Positions 30,823-39,056 of a DNA stretch of 64,000 nt are shown one piece after another. The stretch covers positions 186,001 through 250,000 of the forward strand of contig JADKCA010000004.1 of assembly GCA_016714795.1 (NCBI GenBank). Direction: 5' to 3'. This DNA comes from Sphingomonadales bacterium (lineage in GTDB: Bacteria; Pseudomonadota; Alphaproteobacteria; Sphingomonadales; Sphingomonadaceae). Under the pieces are notes generated by a model that searched no databases, was not told where the DNA came from, and saw only the letters and a list, made by a program, of their open reading frames with translations. The position numbers and the translations under genes were made by a program. Position 1 is the stretch's first letter; every line of letters starts with the position of its first letter.

Positions 30823-33216
30823 TCAATGCCGCACGGCATCTCCGGACTTGGCAGTCGCGGCAGATAGCGCGGCCAGTTCATCGGCCTCGGTCCAGCTGAT
30901 CGGCTCCAGCTTCTCCGCCAGCGCCAGCGCCAGCACTTCATCGACATGGCTGACCGGGATGATGGTCAGGCCCGCCTTCACATTGGCCGGAATTTCAGCC
31001 AGATCCTTTTCATTTTCCTGCGGGATGAGCACGGTGGTGATGCCGCCGCGCAGCGCCGCCAGCAGCTTTTCCTTGAGGCCGCCAATCGGCAGCACGCGCC
31101 CGCGCAAGGACACTTCACCAGTCATGGCGACTTCGCGGCGGACTGCGATCCCCGAAAGGGTAGAGACCATCGCGGTCACCATACCGACACCGGCGGACGG
31201 TCCATCCTTGGGCACCGCCCCTTCGGGCAGGTGGATATGGATGTCCTTGCGGTCGAACAGGCTGGGCTTCACACCATAGCTGGGTGCGCGCGCCTTCACG
31301 AAGGAGAGCGCGGTCTGGATCGATTCGGTCATGACTTCACCCAGCTTGCCGGTGGTCTTGATGCCACCCTTGCCGGGCACGGTCACCGCTTCAATCGTCA
31401 GCAATTCGCCGCCCACTTCGGTCCAGGCAAGGCCAGTTACGGCCCCGATCTGGTCTTCGGTTTCGGCCAGACCATGGCGATATTTCAGCACGCCCGCGAA
31501 ATCAGCAAGATTGTCCTCGGTGATGACAACCGCCTTGTCCTTGCCTTCAAGGATGCGACGCAGCGCCTTGCGCGCCAGTTTGGCGAGCTCCCGCTCCAGC
31601 GAGCGCACACCGGCTTCGCGCGTGTAGTGGCGGATCAGCGCACGCAGCCCGTCCTGCGTCAGCTCGAACTCGCCCGCCTTCAGGCCATGCGCTTCCACCT
31701 GCTTGGGCAGCAGATGGCGGGTGGCGATTTCCACCTTCTCATCCTCGGTATAGCCTTCAAGCCGGATGATCTCCATGCGGTCTAGCAACGCCTGCGGCAG
31801 GTTGAGGCTGTTTGCCGTGGTGACAAACATCACGTCCGAAAGGTCAATGTCCAGTTCCAGATAATGGTCCTGAAACTTGCTGTTCTGTTCGGGGTCGAGC
31901 ACTTCGAGCAAAGCCGACGCCGGATCGCCCCGGAAGTCCTGACCCAATTTGTCGATCTCGTCGAGCAGGAAGAGCGGGTTGTTGGTGCCCACCTTCTTGA
32001 GGTTTGTCACGATCTTGCCCGGCAGCGAGCCGATATAGGTCCGCCGGTGCCCGCGAATCTCGGCTTCATCGCGCACGCCGCCCAGCGACTGGCGGATGAA
32101 CTCGCGCCCGGTTGCCTTGGCGATGCTGCGCCCGAGCGAGGTCTTGCCCACACCTGGCGGGCCGACAAGGCACAGGATCGGGCCTTTCAATTTGTTGGTG
32201 CGCGCCTGAACCGCCAGATATTCGACGATCCGGTCCTTGACCTTTTCCAGACCGAAATGGTCATCGTCGAGCACGGCCTGCGCAGCGGCAATGTCCTTTT
32301 TCAGCTTGGATTTCTTGCCCCAGGGCAGACCCAGCAAGATGTCGAGATAATTGCGCACCACCGTTGCCTCGGCAGACATGGGTGCCATCGTCTTCATCTT
32401 CTTCAGCTCGGCATTTGCCTTGGCCTTGGCGTCCTTGGAGAGCTTGAGCGTGTCGATCTTCTTCTGGAGTTCGGCCAGTTCATTGGCCTCACCCTCTTCG
32501 CCCTCATTGCCGAGTTCGCGCTGAATCGCCTTCAGCTGCTCGTTGAGATAATATTCGCGCTGGGTCTTCTCCATCTGACGCTTCACGCGGCTGCGGATCT
32601 TCTTTTCGACCTGCAAGACGCCCAGTTCGCCTTCCATGAAGCCGAACGCCATGGTGAGCCGCTTGCCCGCATCCAGCTCCACCAACAGGCTCTGCTTGTC
32701 GGACACTTTGAGCGCGAGATTGGAGGCCACCGCATCAGCCAGCTTGGAGGCGTCTTCAATCTCCGCGAGTTGCACGGCAGTTTCAGCGGGCAGCTTCTTG
32801 TTGAGCTTGGCGTAATTTTCGAACTGGTCGATCACCGAGCGCATCAGCGCGGTCACTTCCGCGCCATCGGCATCGGTCTCTTCGATTTCCGCCACATCGG
32901 CGGTGAGAAAATCCCCGGATCCATGGAGATCGGTGAGCGTTGCGCGGCGCTGGCCTTCCACCAGAACGCGCACGGTACCGTCGGGCAGCTTCAGCAGCTG
33001 CATGACGCTGGCGATGACACCCATGTCATACAGATCTTCACGATCCGGATCATCCTGCGCGGGATCAAGCTGCGAGACGAGGAAAATCTCCCGCCCGGCA
33101 TTCATCGCATTTTCCAGCGCGGCCACGGATTTGGCGCGCCCCACGAACAGCGGCACGACCATATGCGGGAAGACGACAATGTCCCTCAACGGAAGGACGG
33201 GGTAATTCTGCGTCAT
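30823..33216 (-). CDS. lon: Lon endopeptidase (ATP-dependent)
   Basis: 797 residues from ATG 33216 (CGGAG upstream). Full Lon layout: N-domain (NYPVLPLRDIVVFPHMVVPLFVGR), long coiled helices, AAA+ module with Walker A GPPGVGKTSLGR and Walker B PLFLLDEIDKLG, and protease domain with the nucleophile Ser in PKDGPSAG and its partner Lys in GGLKEKLLAALRGG. The product degrades misfolded and regulatory proteins in the cytosol. It is intact. The upstream gap holds a heat-shock-like promoter, consistent with known lon control. Confidence 0.97.
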   Translation of the reverse strand: MTQNYPVLPLRDIVVFPHMVVPLFVGRAKSVAALENAMNAGREIFLVSQLDPAQDDPDREDLYDMGVIASVMQLLKLPDGTVRVLVEGQRRATLTDLHGSGDFLTADVAEIEETDADGAEVTALMRSVIDQFENYAKLNKKLPAETAVQLAEIEDASKLADAVASNLALKVSDKQSLLVELDAGKRLTMAFGFMEGELGVLQVEKKIRSRVKRQMEKTQREYYLNEQLKAIQRELGNEGEEGEANELAELQKKIDTLKLSKDAKAKANAELKKMKTMAPMSAEATVVRNYLDILLGLPWGKKSKLKKDIAAAQAVLDDDHFGLEKVKDRIVEYLAVQARTNKLKGPILCLVGPPGVGKTSLGRSIAKATGREFIRQSLGGVRDEAEIRGHRRTYIGSLPGKIVTNLKKVGTNNPLFLLDEIDKLGQDFRGDPASALLEVLDPEQNSKFQDHYLELDIDLSDVMFVTTANSLNLPQALLDRMEIIRLEGYTEDEKVEIATRHLLPKQVEAHGLKAGEFELTQDGLRALIRHYTREAGVRSLERELAKLARKALRRILEGKDKAVVITEDNLADFAGVLKYRHGLAETEDQIGAVTGLAWTEVGGELLTIEAVTVPGKGGIKTTGKLGEVMTESIQTALSFVKARAPSYGVKPSLFDRKDIHIHLPEGAVPKDGPSAGVGMVTAMVSTLSGIAVRREVAMTGEVSLRGRVLPIGGLKEKLLAALRGGITTVLIPQENEKDLAEIPANVKAGLTIIPVSHVDEVLALALAEKLEPISWTEADELAALSAATAKSGDAVRH

Positions 33217-33258
33217 AAACACTCCGGGTGGCGGCAGCGGGCCGCCTTCAGCACCACC

Positions 33259-33286
33259 ATATGGGCGCTGATCCCGGCGCGTTCAA
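33259..33286 (-). promoter_or_regulatory. Candidate RpoH (sigma32) promoter of lon
   Basis: On the minus strand TTGAAC (33286-33281) and CCCATAT (33265-33259) are 15 bases apart, matching CTTGAAA-N(13-17)-CCCCATNT. It lies 43 bases upstream of the lon start in the 80-base gap, fitting heat-shock control of lon. Pattern by eye only. Confidence 0.5.
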
Positions 33287-33296
33287 TGGCTTGGGG

Positions 33297-34010
33297 TCAT
33301 TTACCCTTTTTGCCGAAGAGCGACTCAAGCTTGCGGCGTTCGGCGGGCGTCAGATCTTCGGGTTTCCGGGGTGCGGGTAAAGACGCCGTTGCTTCCTTCA
33401 CCTTGCCGATAATGCCGGGCATGGCCTGCATCATCTTGGGCATCATGGATTGCATCCGGCTCATGATGGCCGGGTCTGTCATCAGCGTCATCTGTTCGCT
33501 GGCATAGGCATTGCCGGTCGGCGTCGAAAAGAAGCGATCAAGCTCGGTCAGCTGCTCGACATTGAAGCGGCGGGCATAGGCTTCGGCCATACCGGCGCGC
33601 ATTTCGGGCTCAAAGCCGCTCATGAACGTGCCCATTTCGCGCATCATGGCAGACATGCCCAGTTTTTGCCGCTCATCAAAATGCGGGTCCATGATGGCCA
33701 TCATCTCGCCGAGCGTGCCTTTGGGCAAAGCCGACACTTCGGATTCGCTGACTCCCGCCATCTGGGCCAGGCTGGCCATCGGCAGGGTCTTCATCTGGTC
33801 CATCATGCCACTCATCATCTGATCCATCGTGCCGGACATGAGCTTCTGATAAGTGCCGTCCGGCAGCAATTTCTGCGCCACGCGCTGGGAAATGGCGAGG
33901 CGCGCAGGCTCTACCGGGGCCGTAGCGGGCGCAGTCGCACCTTGTGCAACCGCAGGCAACGGGGCGGCCAAGCCAAGGACGGCACAGGCAAAGAGACGCA
34001 CAGACTTCAT
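33297..34010 (-). CDS. DUF2059-like exported protein
   Basis: 237 residues from ATG 34010, chosen because it starts a clean signal peptide (MKSVRLFACAVLGLAAPLPAVAQ). The mature part is Met-rich (TMDQMMSGMMDQM; MMPKMMQAMPGI) and contains YARRFNVEQLTELDRFFSTPTGNAYASEQ, the central pattern of DUF2059. Ends with KPEDLTPAERRKLESLFGKKGK. Periplasmic, function unknown. Both its neighbours, the oxidoreductase upstream and lon downstream, lie on the same strand with short gaps (44 and 80 bases). Confidence 0.8.
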   Translation of the reverse strand: MKSVRLFACAVLGLAAPLPAVAQGATAPATAPVEPARLAISQRVAQKLLPDGTYQKLMSGTMDQMMSGMMDQMKTLPMASLAQMAGVSESEVSALPKGTLGEMMAIMDPHFDERQKLGMSAMMREMGTFMSGFEPEMRAGMAEAYARRFNVEQLTELDRFFSTPTGNAYASEQMTLMTDPAIMSRMQSMMPKMMQAMPGIIGKVKEATASLPAPRKPEDLTPAERRKLESLFGKKGK

Positions 34011-34054
34011 CGGGATACTCCGTACAAGGATGACCCGCCCTTCATGCCGCGCGA

Positions 34055-35653
34055 TCAGCCGCCGCGCAACAACCGTCCGAAAAAGCTCCTGTCTGCCAGC
34101 ACTTCGCCTGCACAATTATGCCCCGGCGCGCCGGTCACGCCGCCACCGGGATGCGTGCCCGCGCCGCACATGTAGAGCCCCTTGAGCGGCCCGCGATACG
34201 CGCCATGGCCCAGCATCGGCCGCGCCGACCAAAGCTGATCGAGGCTCATAGTGCCGTGCATGATGTCTCCACCGGCCAGGCCGAAGCGGCGCTCCAGCCC
34301 CAGCGGAGAGAGAATTTGCTGGCCAAGAATCGAGGCCCGGAAGCCCGGCGCATGGGCCTCCACCGTGTCGATGATCGTGTCTGCCGCCTTGCCTTCATCG
34401 GCGTCCCAGTCATGATCGGGCTTGAACTGCTGGCAGAACAGGCTGGCGACATGGCAGCCTTCGGGCGCGAGGCTCGCATCAACCGTGGAGGGAATCAGCA
34501 TCTCCACGATCGGCTTTCTGGACCAGCCAAACTGCTTCGCATCCACGAACGCCTGATCCATATAATCGAGCGTGGGTGCGATGATGATGCCCGACTGGTG
34601 ATGCTCGCCGGGTTCGGGCAAGCAGGTGAAGCGCGGCAGTTCCGACAGCGCGACGTTCATGCGGAAGGTACCGCTGCCCGCCTTGAAGCCTTTCATGCGG
34701 CGCGTGAATTCAGGGGAAAGATCACCATCGGCAAACATCTTGCCATAGAGCAGCTTCGGCCCGACGTTGGCGATGACGCGATCTGCAGCGATCTCTTCGC
34801 CCGATTCCAGCCTGACGCCAACGGCCTTGTTGCCATCCACGAGCACGCGCGCGACCGGCGTTTCCAGGCTGATCTCCACGCCCAGCGCGGTCACCACCTT
34901 GGCCATGATCTGCGTGATCGCGCCCATGCCGCCGACGCTATGGCCCCATGCGCCCTTCTTGCCATTCACTTCGCCAAAGACATGGTGGAGCAGCACATAG
35001 GCACTGCCCGGCGCATCGGGAGAGGCATAATTGCCGACCACTGCGTCAAAGCCGAACGCGGCCTTCACTGCCTCGCTCTCGAACCAGCCGTCCAGCAGCG
35101 TGCGTGCCGACTTGGTGAACAAGTCCAGCACGTCACGCTGCTGCTCGATGGTGAGTCCAGCAAGTTTGCGACCCTGAAGGGCTCCGTCGAGAAGGGTTTT
35201 GACGCCGCCACCCAGATTGGGGGGCGTCTTCATGGCAAGATCGCGCAGCACATCGGCCACGCCTTCGAGCGCGTCATAATAAGCAGGCAGCACATCGGCA
35301 TCGTGCGCGGAGAAGCGGCGGAATTCGGCCTGCGTCTTTTCCAGACCGCCACCGAGTTTCAGATAGCCACCATCGTCCTGCGGCAGAAAGTTGGAGATGG
35401 GCCGCTCGATGACCTTATAGCCATGATCGGCCAGCTTCATGTCTGCAATCACCTGCGGCTGAAGCAAGCTGACGGTGTAGCTCGCCACCGAATTGCGGAA
35501 GCCGGGATGGAATTCCTCCGTGACGGCAGCACCGCCCACGGTGTCGAGCCGCTCGACCAGGCGCACCTTCAACCCTGCCTTGGCGAGGTAGAAGGCACAG
35601 ACAAGGCCGTTATGGCCTGCGCCGATGATGACGGCATCATATTTGGTGGTCAT
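34055..35653 (-). CDS. Phytoene-desaturase/PYROXD2-like FAD oxidoreductase
   Basis: 532 residues. N-terminal FAD fold VIIGAGHNGLVCAFYLAKAGLKV (GxGxxG), ERLDTVGGAAVTEEFHPGF typical of CrtI/PYROXD2, and a C-terminal FAD closure MCGAGTHPGGGVTGAPGHN. These are FAD-dependent desaturases or isomerases of polyprenoid, retinoid or other substrates. No crtB or other carotenoid genes are adjacent. Only 73 bases separate it from the upstream Rieske gene on the same strand, and this gap holds a small palindrome. It may share the Rieske oxygenase's pathway. Confidence 0.85.
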   Translation of the reverse strand: MTTKYDAVIIGAGHNGLVCAFYLAKAGLKVRLVERLDTVGGAAVTEEFHPGFRNSVASYTVSLLQPQVIADMKLADHGYKVIERPISNFLPQDDGGYLKLGGGLEKTQAEFRRFSAHDADVLPAYYDALEGVADVLRDLAMKTPPNLGGGVKTLLDGALQGRKLAGLTIEQQRDVLDLFTKSARTLLDGWFESEAVKAAFGFDAVVGNYASPDAPGSAYVLLHHVFGEVNGKKGAWGHSVGGMGAITQIMAKVVTALGVEISLETPVARVLVDGNKAVGVRLESGEEIAADRVIANVGPKLLYGKMFADGDLSPEFTRRMKGFKAGSGTFRMNVALSELPRFTCLPEPGEHHQSGIIIAPTLDYMDQAFVDAKQFGWSRKPIVEMLIPSTVDASLAPEGCHVASLFCQQFKPDHDWDADEGKAADTIIDTVEAHAPGFRASILGQQILSPLGLERRFGLAGGDIMHGTMSLDQLWSARPMLGHGAYRGPLKGLYMCGAGTHPGGGVTGAPGHNCAGEVLADRSFFGRLLRGG

Positions 35654-35685
35654 GTTTCCTCCGGACGTCTTTCATTTCTCTTTCG

Positions 35686-35715
35686 CGTCACCGCCTGTGA
35701 AGGCGGGGAATGACG
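35686..35715. repeat. Small nested palindrome (REP-like)
   Basis: CGTCA/TGACG and CCGCCT/AGGCGG form nested arms around GTGA in the 73-base gap between the Rieske gene and the PYROXD2-like gene. The form (GTCA..CGCC..GGCG..TGAC) is like short dispersed extragenic palindromes common in sphingomonad genomes; this is recalled by type, not searched. A role as mRNA stabiliser or attenuator is possible. Confidence 0.5.
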
Positions 35716-35726
35716 GGAATGGGGCT

Positions 35727-36896
35727 TTATGTCAATCGCTCGCTCCACCCCTTGGCAGGCTGTTCTTCCAGCCGCGCCTCCGGAATGATGGCGCGCATCT
35801 TGCGGCAGAAGCTTTTCAGACAGACTTCCTTGTCTGACAGCGGCCCCATCGAGAAGGTCCGGCTCGCCATGCCGTCCTGCACGCGGTTGATCAGCGCAGT
35901 ATCCTCCGCATTGACCAACCGGTTGATCCGCCAGTTGAGGTAGCGCGCGGCCTTCATCTCACGCCGCTCATCAGGCAGCACATAGCTGATTTCGCGGATC
36001 AGGCAGGTGGTGGGGCCGGTCGGCAACCACTGCATGAAATCCACCTGATCAGGGTAGATGTCGAACGCCACACTCGGCCAGAGCTTGAAATAGAGCCATT
36101 TGCGCTGGCTCTCTTGCGGCAGATGCGGCACCGGCGGAAGCAATGACTGGTAGAGGCGTTCGGACCAGCCGGACGAGAAGCGATCTTCAATATCGCCCCA
36201 CATCCGGTCAACATGCTCGGTGGCTTCAATGCCATAGCTCTTTCCCAAGAGCCGCGTCAGGCCGGGGTGGGAGACGGGGATGTGGAGACCGTCCGAATAA
36301 TTGTCGCCCACATTCTTCCAGTTGACCGTGCGCGGGCGCATCGTGACACGGCCCAACGCCTCCAGCTGCTCGAACTGATAGGGCGCGACCATCGCTTCAT
36401 ACGGCGCCATCATCTCGGCCACACTCGGCCCGCCCGATTCGAGCCGGACGAAGATGAAACCGCGCCAGATTTCCAGATCGACGGGCACAAGCCCGGCCTT
36501 CGCCTTGTCCAGCGTGGGGTAAGATGCACTATCGGGAACGCCGCTCAGCTTTCCGTCAAGTTCATAGACCCAGGCATGATAGGGGCAGACCAGCTTTTTC
36601 GCACAGCCGCTGGAGCCGTCGACGATGCGGCTGCCCCGGTGGCGGCAGACATTGGTGAAAGCGCGCACCTGCATGTCTGTGCCGCGCACGACAATGACGC
36701 TCTCGCCGACATAATCGAGGCTATGCCAATCGCCCGCCTTGGGCACATCGCTGACATGGCACACCACCTGCCAGCTCGGGCGGAAAATGCGGTCCATCTC
36801 CACGGCGGCAAATTCGGGATCATGATAGGTCCATGCCGGCAGGCTCCAGCCTTCCAGCGGATCAGTCTCTTCCGGTTTGACGAGCGCGAGCGACAT
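35727..36896 (-). CDS. Rieske 2Fe-2S aromatic-ring-hydroxylating-type oxygenase alpha subunit
   Basis: 389 residues from ATG 36896. Rieske ligands Cys84/His86 (CRHRG) and Cys104/His107 (CPYHAW); mononuclear iron site with Asp202, His205 and His210 (DGLHIPVSH). The architecture is that of the alpha subunit of Rieske non-haem iron oxygenases (RHO/CntA group). No beta subunit, ferredoxin or reductase is encoded nearby, so it may be a single-component alpha-type enzyme such as a choline/carnitine-oxygenase or demethylase group member. It is divergent from a TetR gene, with a perfect palindrome filling the short gap, so TetR probably controls it. Confidence 0.9.
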   Translation of the reverse strand: MSLALVKPEETDPLEGWSLPAWTYHDPEFAAVEMDRIFRPSWQVVCHVSDVPKAGDWHSLDYVGESVIVVRGTDMQVRAFTNVCRHRGSRIVDGSSGCAKKLVCPYHAWVYELDGKLSGVPDSASYPTLDKAKAGLVPVDLEIWRGFIFVRLESGGPSVAEMMAPYEAMVAPYQFEQLEALGRVTMRPRTVNWKNVGDNYSDGLHIPVSHPGLTRLLGKSYGIEATEHVDRMWGDIEDRFSSGWSERLYQSLLPPVPHLPQESQRKWLYFKLWPSVAFDIYPDQVDFMQWLPTGPTTCLIREISYVLPDERREMKAARYLNWRINRLVNAEDTALINRVQDGMASRTFSMGPLSDKEVCLKSFCRKMRAIIPEARLEEQPAKGWSERLT

Positions 36897-36905
36897 GGCT
36901 TGATT

Positions 36906-36931
36906 CCTTGTTATACACTCGTATAACAAGG
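36906..36931. promoter_or_regulatory. Perfect 11-bp-arm palindrome: TetR-type operator
   Basis: CCTTGTTATAC (36906-36916) and GTATAACAAGG (36921-36931) are exact inverted repeats with a 4-base spacer ACTC. It occupies most of the 37 bases between the divergent Rieske and TetR start codons (36896 and 36934). This is the size and placement of a TetR-family operator that would block both promoters. Confidence 0.8.
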
Positions 36932-36933
36932 CG

Positions 36934-37524
36934 ATGAGCCCGCGACAAGCCTTCACCCGCGAGGAGGCGGACACCCGCCGCCAGAGCCTGATTGCTGCCT
37001 GTGCACGCTCGCTGGCCATGCTTGGCGCAAGCGGCACGAGCGTACGGAGCATCTGCACGGAGGCGGGCGTTTCACCCGGATTGCTGCGCCATTATTTTGC
37101 CGGAATCGACGCACTGGTGGCCGAGACCTATCGCTGGACGGGGGACCGGGTGCAGGCCGCGCTGGATGACGCCGTGGCCGCCGCGCCCGCCACGCCGCGC
37201 GCGCGTCTGCTTGCCTATCTCACCGCCAGCTTTGCACCGCCCATTGCCGATCCGGACCTGCTGGCCACATGGCTCGCCTTTTGGGGCCTGACCAAGACCG
37301 ACGCCCGCATCGCGGCCCTCCATGCCGAAATCTATGCCGATTACCGCACCGGGCTGGAGGCGCTGATCACACCCGTCGCGCCGGGAGACCATCGCCTGAC
37401 GACCGTGGCGCTCACCGCGCTGGTGGACGGCCTATGGCTCGAACTCAGCCTGGGCAACGCCCCCTTCACCCGCGCCGAAGCCGGGATGCTGGCCGAAAAA
37501 TGGCTGGACGCGCTGCTGGGTTAA
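36934..37524 (+). CDS. TetR/AcrR family regulator
   Basis: 196 residues. N-terminal HTH with TSVRSICTEAGVSPGLLRHYFAGIDALVAE is the classical TetR head (recognition helix PGLLRHYF). The C-terminal ligand domain (RLLAYLTASFAPPIADPDLLATWLAFWGL, then LTALVDGLWLELSLG) is like the BetI/choline-type group. The start codon is three bases after the operator palindrome, giving a very short leader. It probably represses itself and the Rieske oxygenase gene; the inducer is unknown. Confidence 0.9.
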   Translation: MSPRQAFTREEADTRRQSLIAACARSLAMLGASGTSVRSICTEAGVSPGLLRHYFAGIDALVAETYRWTGDRVQAALDDAVAAAPATPRARLLAYLTASFAPPIADPDLLATWLAFWGLTKTDARIAALHAEIYADYRTGLEALITPVAPGDHRLTTVALTALVDGLWLELSLGNAPFTRAEAGMLAEKWLDALLG

Positions 37525-37659
37525 AATTCAAATCATGCCGGAAGTATACTTGTGCAAATCAACCCGCATTCATACTACTCGAATGCTCACGTTTGACTCG
37601 ACGGTAGTTTAATAGAGCGATGTAATTACTATAAGTCTATACATAAAATTTGAACTTAT
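37525..37659. other. AT-rich left edge of the PRTase island
   Basis: The base composition drops sharply from the TetR stop onward. This 135-base stretch contains no gene; the only structure seen is a small GCATTC/GAATGC inverted repeat at 37566-37586. No direct repeats or integrase are visible at the edge. Confidence 0.5.
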
Positions 37660-38460
37660 TTACACCTCTTCCGATTGATAAAGTATATTTTCGAGCTTAT
37701 TTACTGCCATTTCTGAATTTTCAAGTATGTCATTGTAACTTCTAATTATGTCGCCATCATATGTTTCACCATCCGCCCTTGATTCGAGATTGTTGCGAAC
37801 TGCGCTAACAAAATCAGACCAAGGAAGGGAAAGCTCTATGTTCTCCGTTTCAAAATGACTCCAGTCGGATTCAAATTCCATCTCTTGAGGTTGCCGCACA
37901 ACCCTAACTAACGTGCAGAATCTTGTTCGAGAAAAGGCTGTCTTTCCATGATAGTTGTCGATATTGATTTGCGACTTGACCGCGGCTAAAGTTTGCCCCG
38001 TTCGAAATATATCATCTATGACCAATGCAACGCCAGAAGGCGTATCATTTGAGTTACTTATCAAAGAAATTGAATCCACCTTTCCACGCCCGGATCGGAT
38101 ATACCCCAGCCTGTGCTTAGGCAGCTGTATTCTGTTGGCAACATAGGAGGAGAGAAGTCGCCCAGCAAGATGCACACCGAATATCCAGTCCGGATCTAAT
38201 CTTCTTGCATAGTCCACAAGATCACTGATCGCATCTCTTGCTTGAACAATATTGAGATTTTGTTGACCATCAATCTTTACCAAATACCTATTTCGAGCAT
38301 GTTTTTCCCTTATGTAGTATTTGTTATAAGATATTACATTTAGGACATTTTTCACGATAGGAAATGATTTGTATATTCCGTAAGATATAAGCATAATATA
38401 GAATGCAAGAAGGGACAATATAACTGCCTGTGAAGTGAACATATATGTAAACATGGTCAC
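37660..38460 (-). CDS. Membrane-anchored phosphoribosyltransferase-fold protein
   Basis: 266 residues, AT-rich coding. GTG 38460 has AAGGAGG eight bases upstream and overlaps the previous stop (GTGA); ATG 38454 is an alternative. A TM segment spans residues ~10-30, so the enzyme is tethered to the inner membrane. The cytoplasmic part is a type I PRTase: DPDWIFGVHLAGRLLSSYVANR (first loop region) and VALVIDDIFRTGQT (144-157), the PRPP-binding loop. No known hood domain for a purine or pyrimidine base is clear. The ~70-residue C-terminal helical tail (DGDIIRSYNDILENSEMAVNKLENIL) is unusual. PRTase folds also occur as effectors in retron and other conflict systems, but no reverse transcriptase is here. 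Confidence 0.78.
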   Translation of the reverse strand: MTMFTYMFTSQAVILSLLAFYIMLISYGIYKSFPIVKNVLNVISYNKYYIREKHARNRYLVKIDGQQNLNIVQARDAISDLVDYARRLDPDWIFGVHLAGRLLSSYVANRIQLPKHRLGYIRSGRGKVDSISLISNSNDTPSGVALVIDDIFRTGQTLAAVKSQINIDNYHGKTAFSRTRFCTLVRVVRQPQEMEFESDWSHFETENIELSLPWSDFVSAVRNNLESRADGETYDGDIIRSYNDILENSEMAVNKLENILYQSEEV

Positions 38461-38990
38461 AACCCCGTCCTCCTTGAGGTTGGCAGATGATTCCCGGCCC
38501 CATTCGCCTCCGCAAAACGCGTAGCAGAAACATACAAATCAATTGCAAATACCGAGATTGCATATAGTATAAAACATGCTATTAAATTCGACAATTCTTT
38601 TTCTGTTACAGTTCTTCCGATATAATTTTTCACATATATAGAAAGAAATGCATTCATTCCAAAAAGCAATAGATTTGGAACTAAATAGAGAAATATAAGG
38701 GGAGTTGCTTTTGAGTTTTTTTTAACTATATTTCTCTCAAGCATGAACATAATTAAATAATAAAAATATATCCATCCAATCGTAATAATGGAATATAGTA
38801 TATCTGTAATTTTTTTATTTCCATTTATTAGATCAACAAGAGACTTACTGTTTGCCTCGTTCGGATCTATAGTTGAATATACAATCATTAAGGCGGAGCC
38901 AATTCCTATCAACCCTGGTAAGGCGCCGAACAATGTTGCAGTGACCAAGTCAACCAACGTATTTGTATCTTCGCTTGAAGGCTTAGGCAT
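38457..38990 (-). CDS. Four-TM membrane protein paired with PRTase
   Basis: 177 residues from ATG 38990. Four predicted helices at ~12-38 (VTATLFGALPGLIGIGSALMIV), 61-83, 96-120 (PLIFLYLVPNLLLFGMNAFL) and 132-152, and a short GC-richer C-terminal tail (EANGAGNHLPTSRRTGL). The coding is AT-rich, unlike all neighbours. The stop overlaps the GTG start of the PRTase gene, so the two products are probably made together and may form one membrane complex. I recognise no family. The gene is preceded by its own promoter-like sequence. Confidence 0.72.
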   Translation of the reverse strand: MPKPSSEDTNTLVDLVTATLFGALPGLIGIGSALMIVYSTIDPNEANSKSLVDLINGNKKITDILYSIITIGWIYFYYLIMFMLERNIVKKNSKATPLIFLYLVPNLLLFGMNAFLSIYVKNYIGRTVTEKELSNLIACFILYAISVFAIDLYVSATRFAEANGAGNHLPTSRRTGL

Positions 38991-39017
38991 TGTTTCAGCT
39001 CATTTTGAAATTCATGC

Positions 39018-39048
39018 TATATACTGTATTTTTGTCGATATTTGTCAA
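39018..39048 (-). promoter_or_regulatory. Candidate promoter of the 4-TM/PRTase pair
   Basis: On the minus strand a perfect TTGACA (39048-39043) stands 19 bases before TATATA (39023-39018), 28 bases from the start codon of the 4-TM gene. The -10 is weak and the spacing is long, so this is a candidate only. It lies close to the acsA stop, so the island carries its own transcription signal. Confidence 0.4.
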
Positions 39049-39056
39049 GCGCACGT

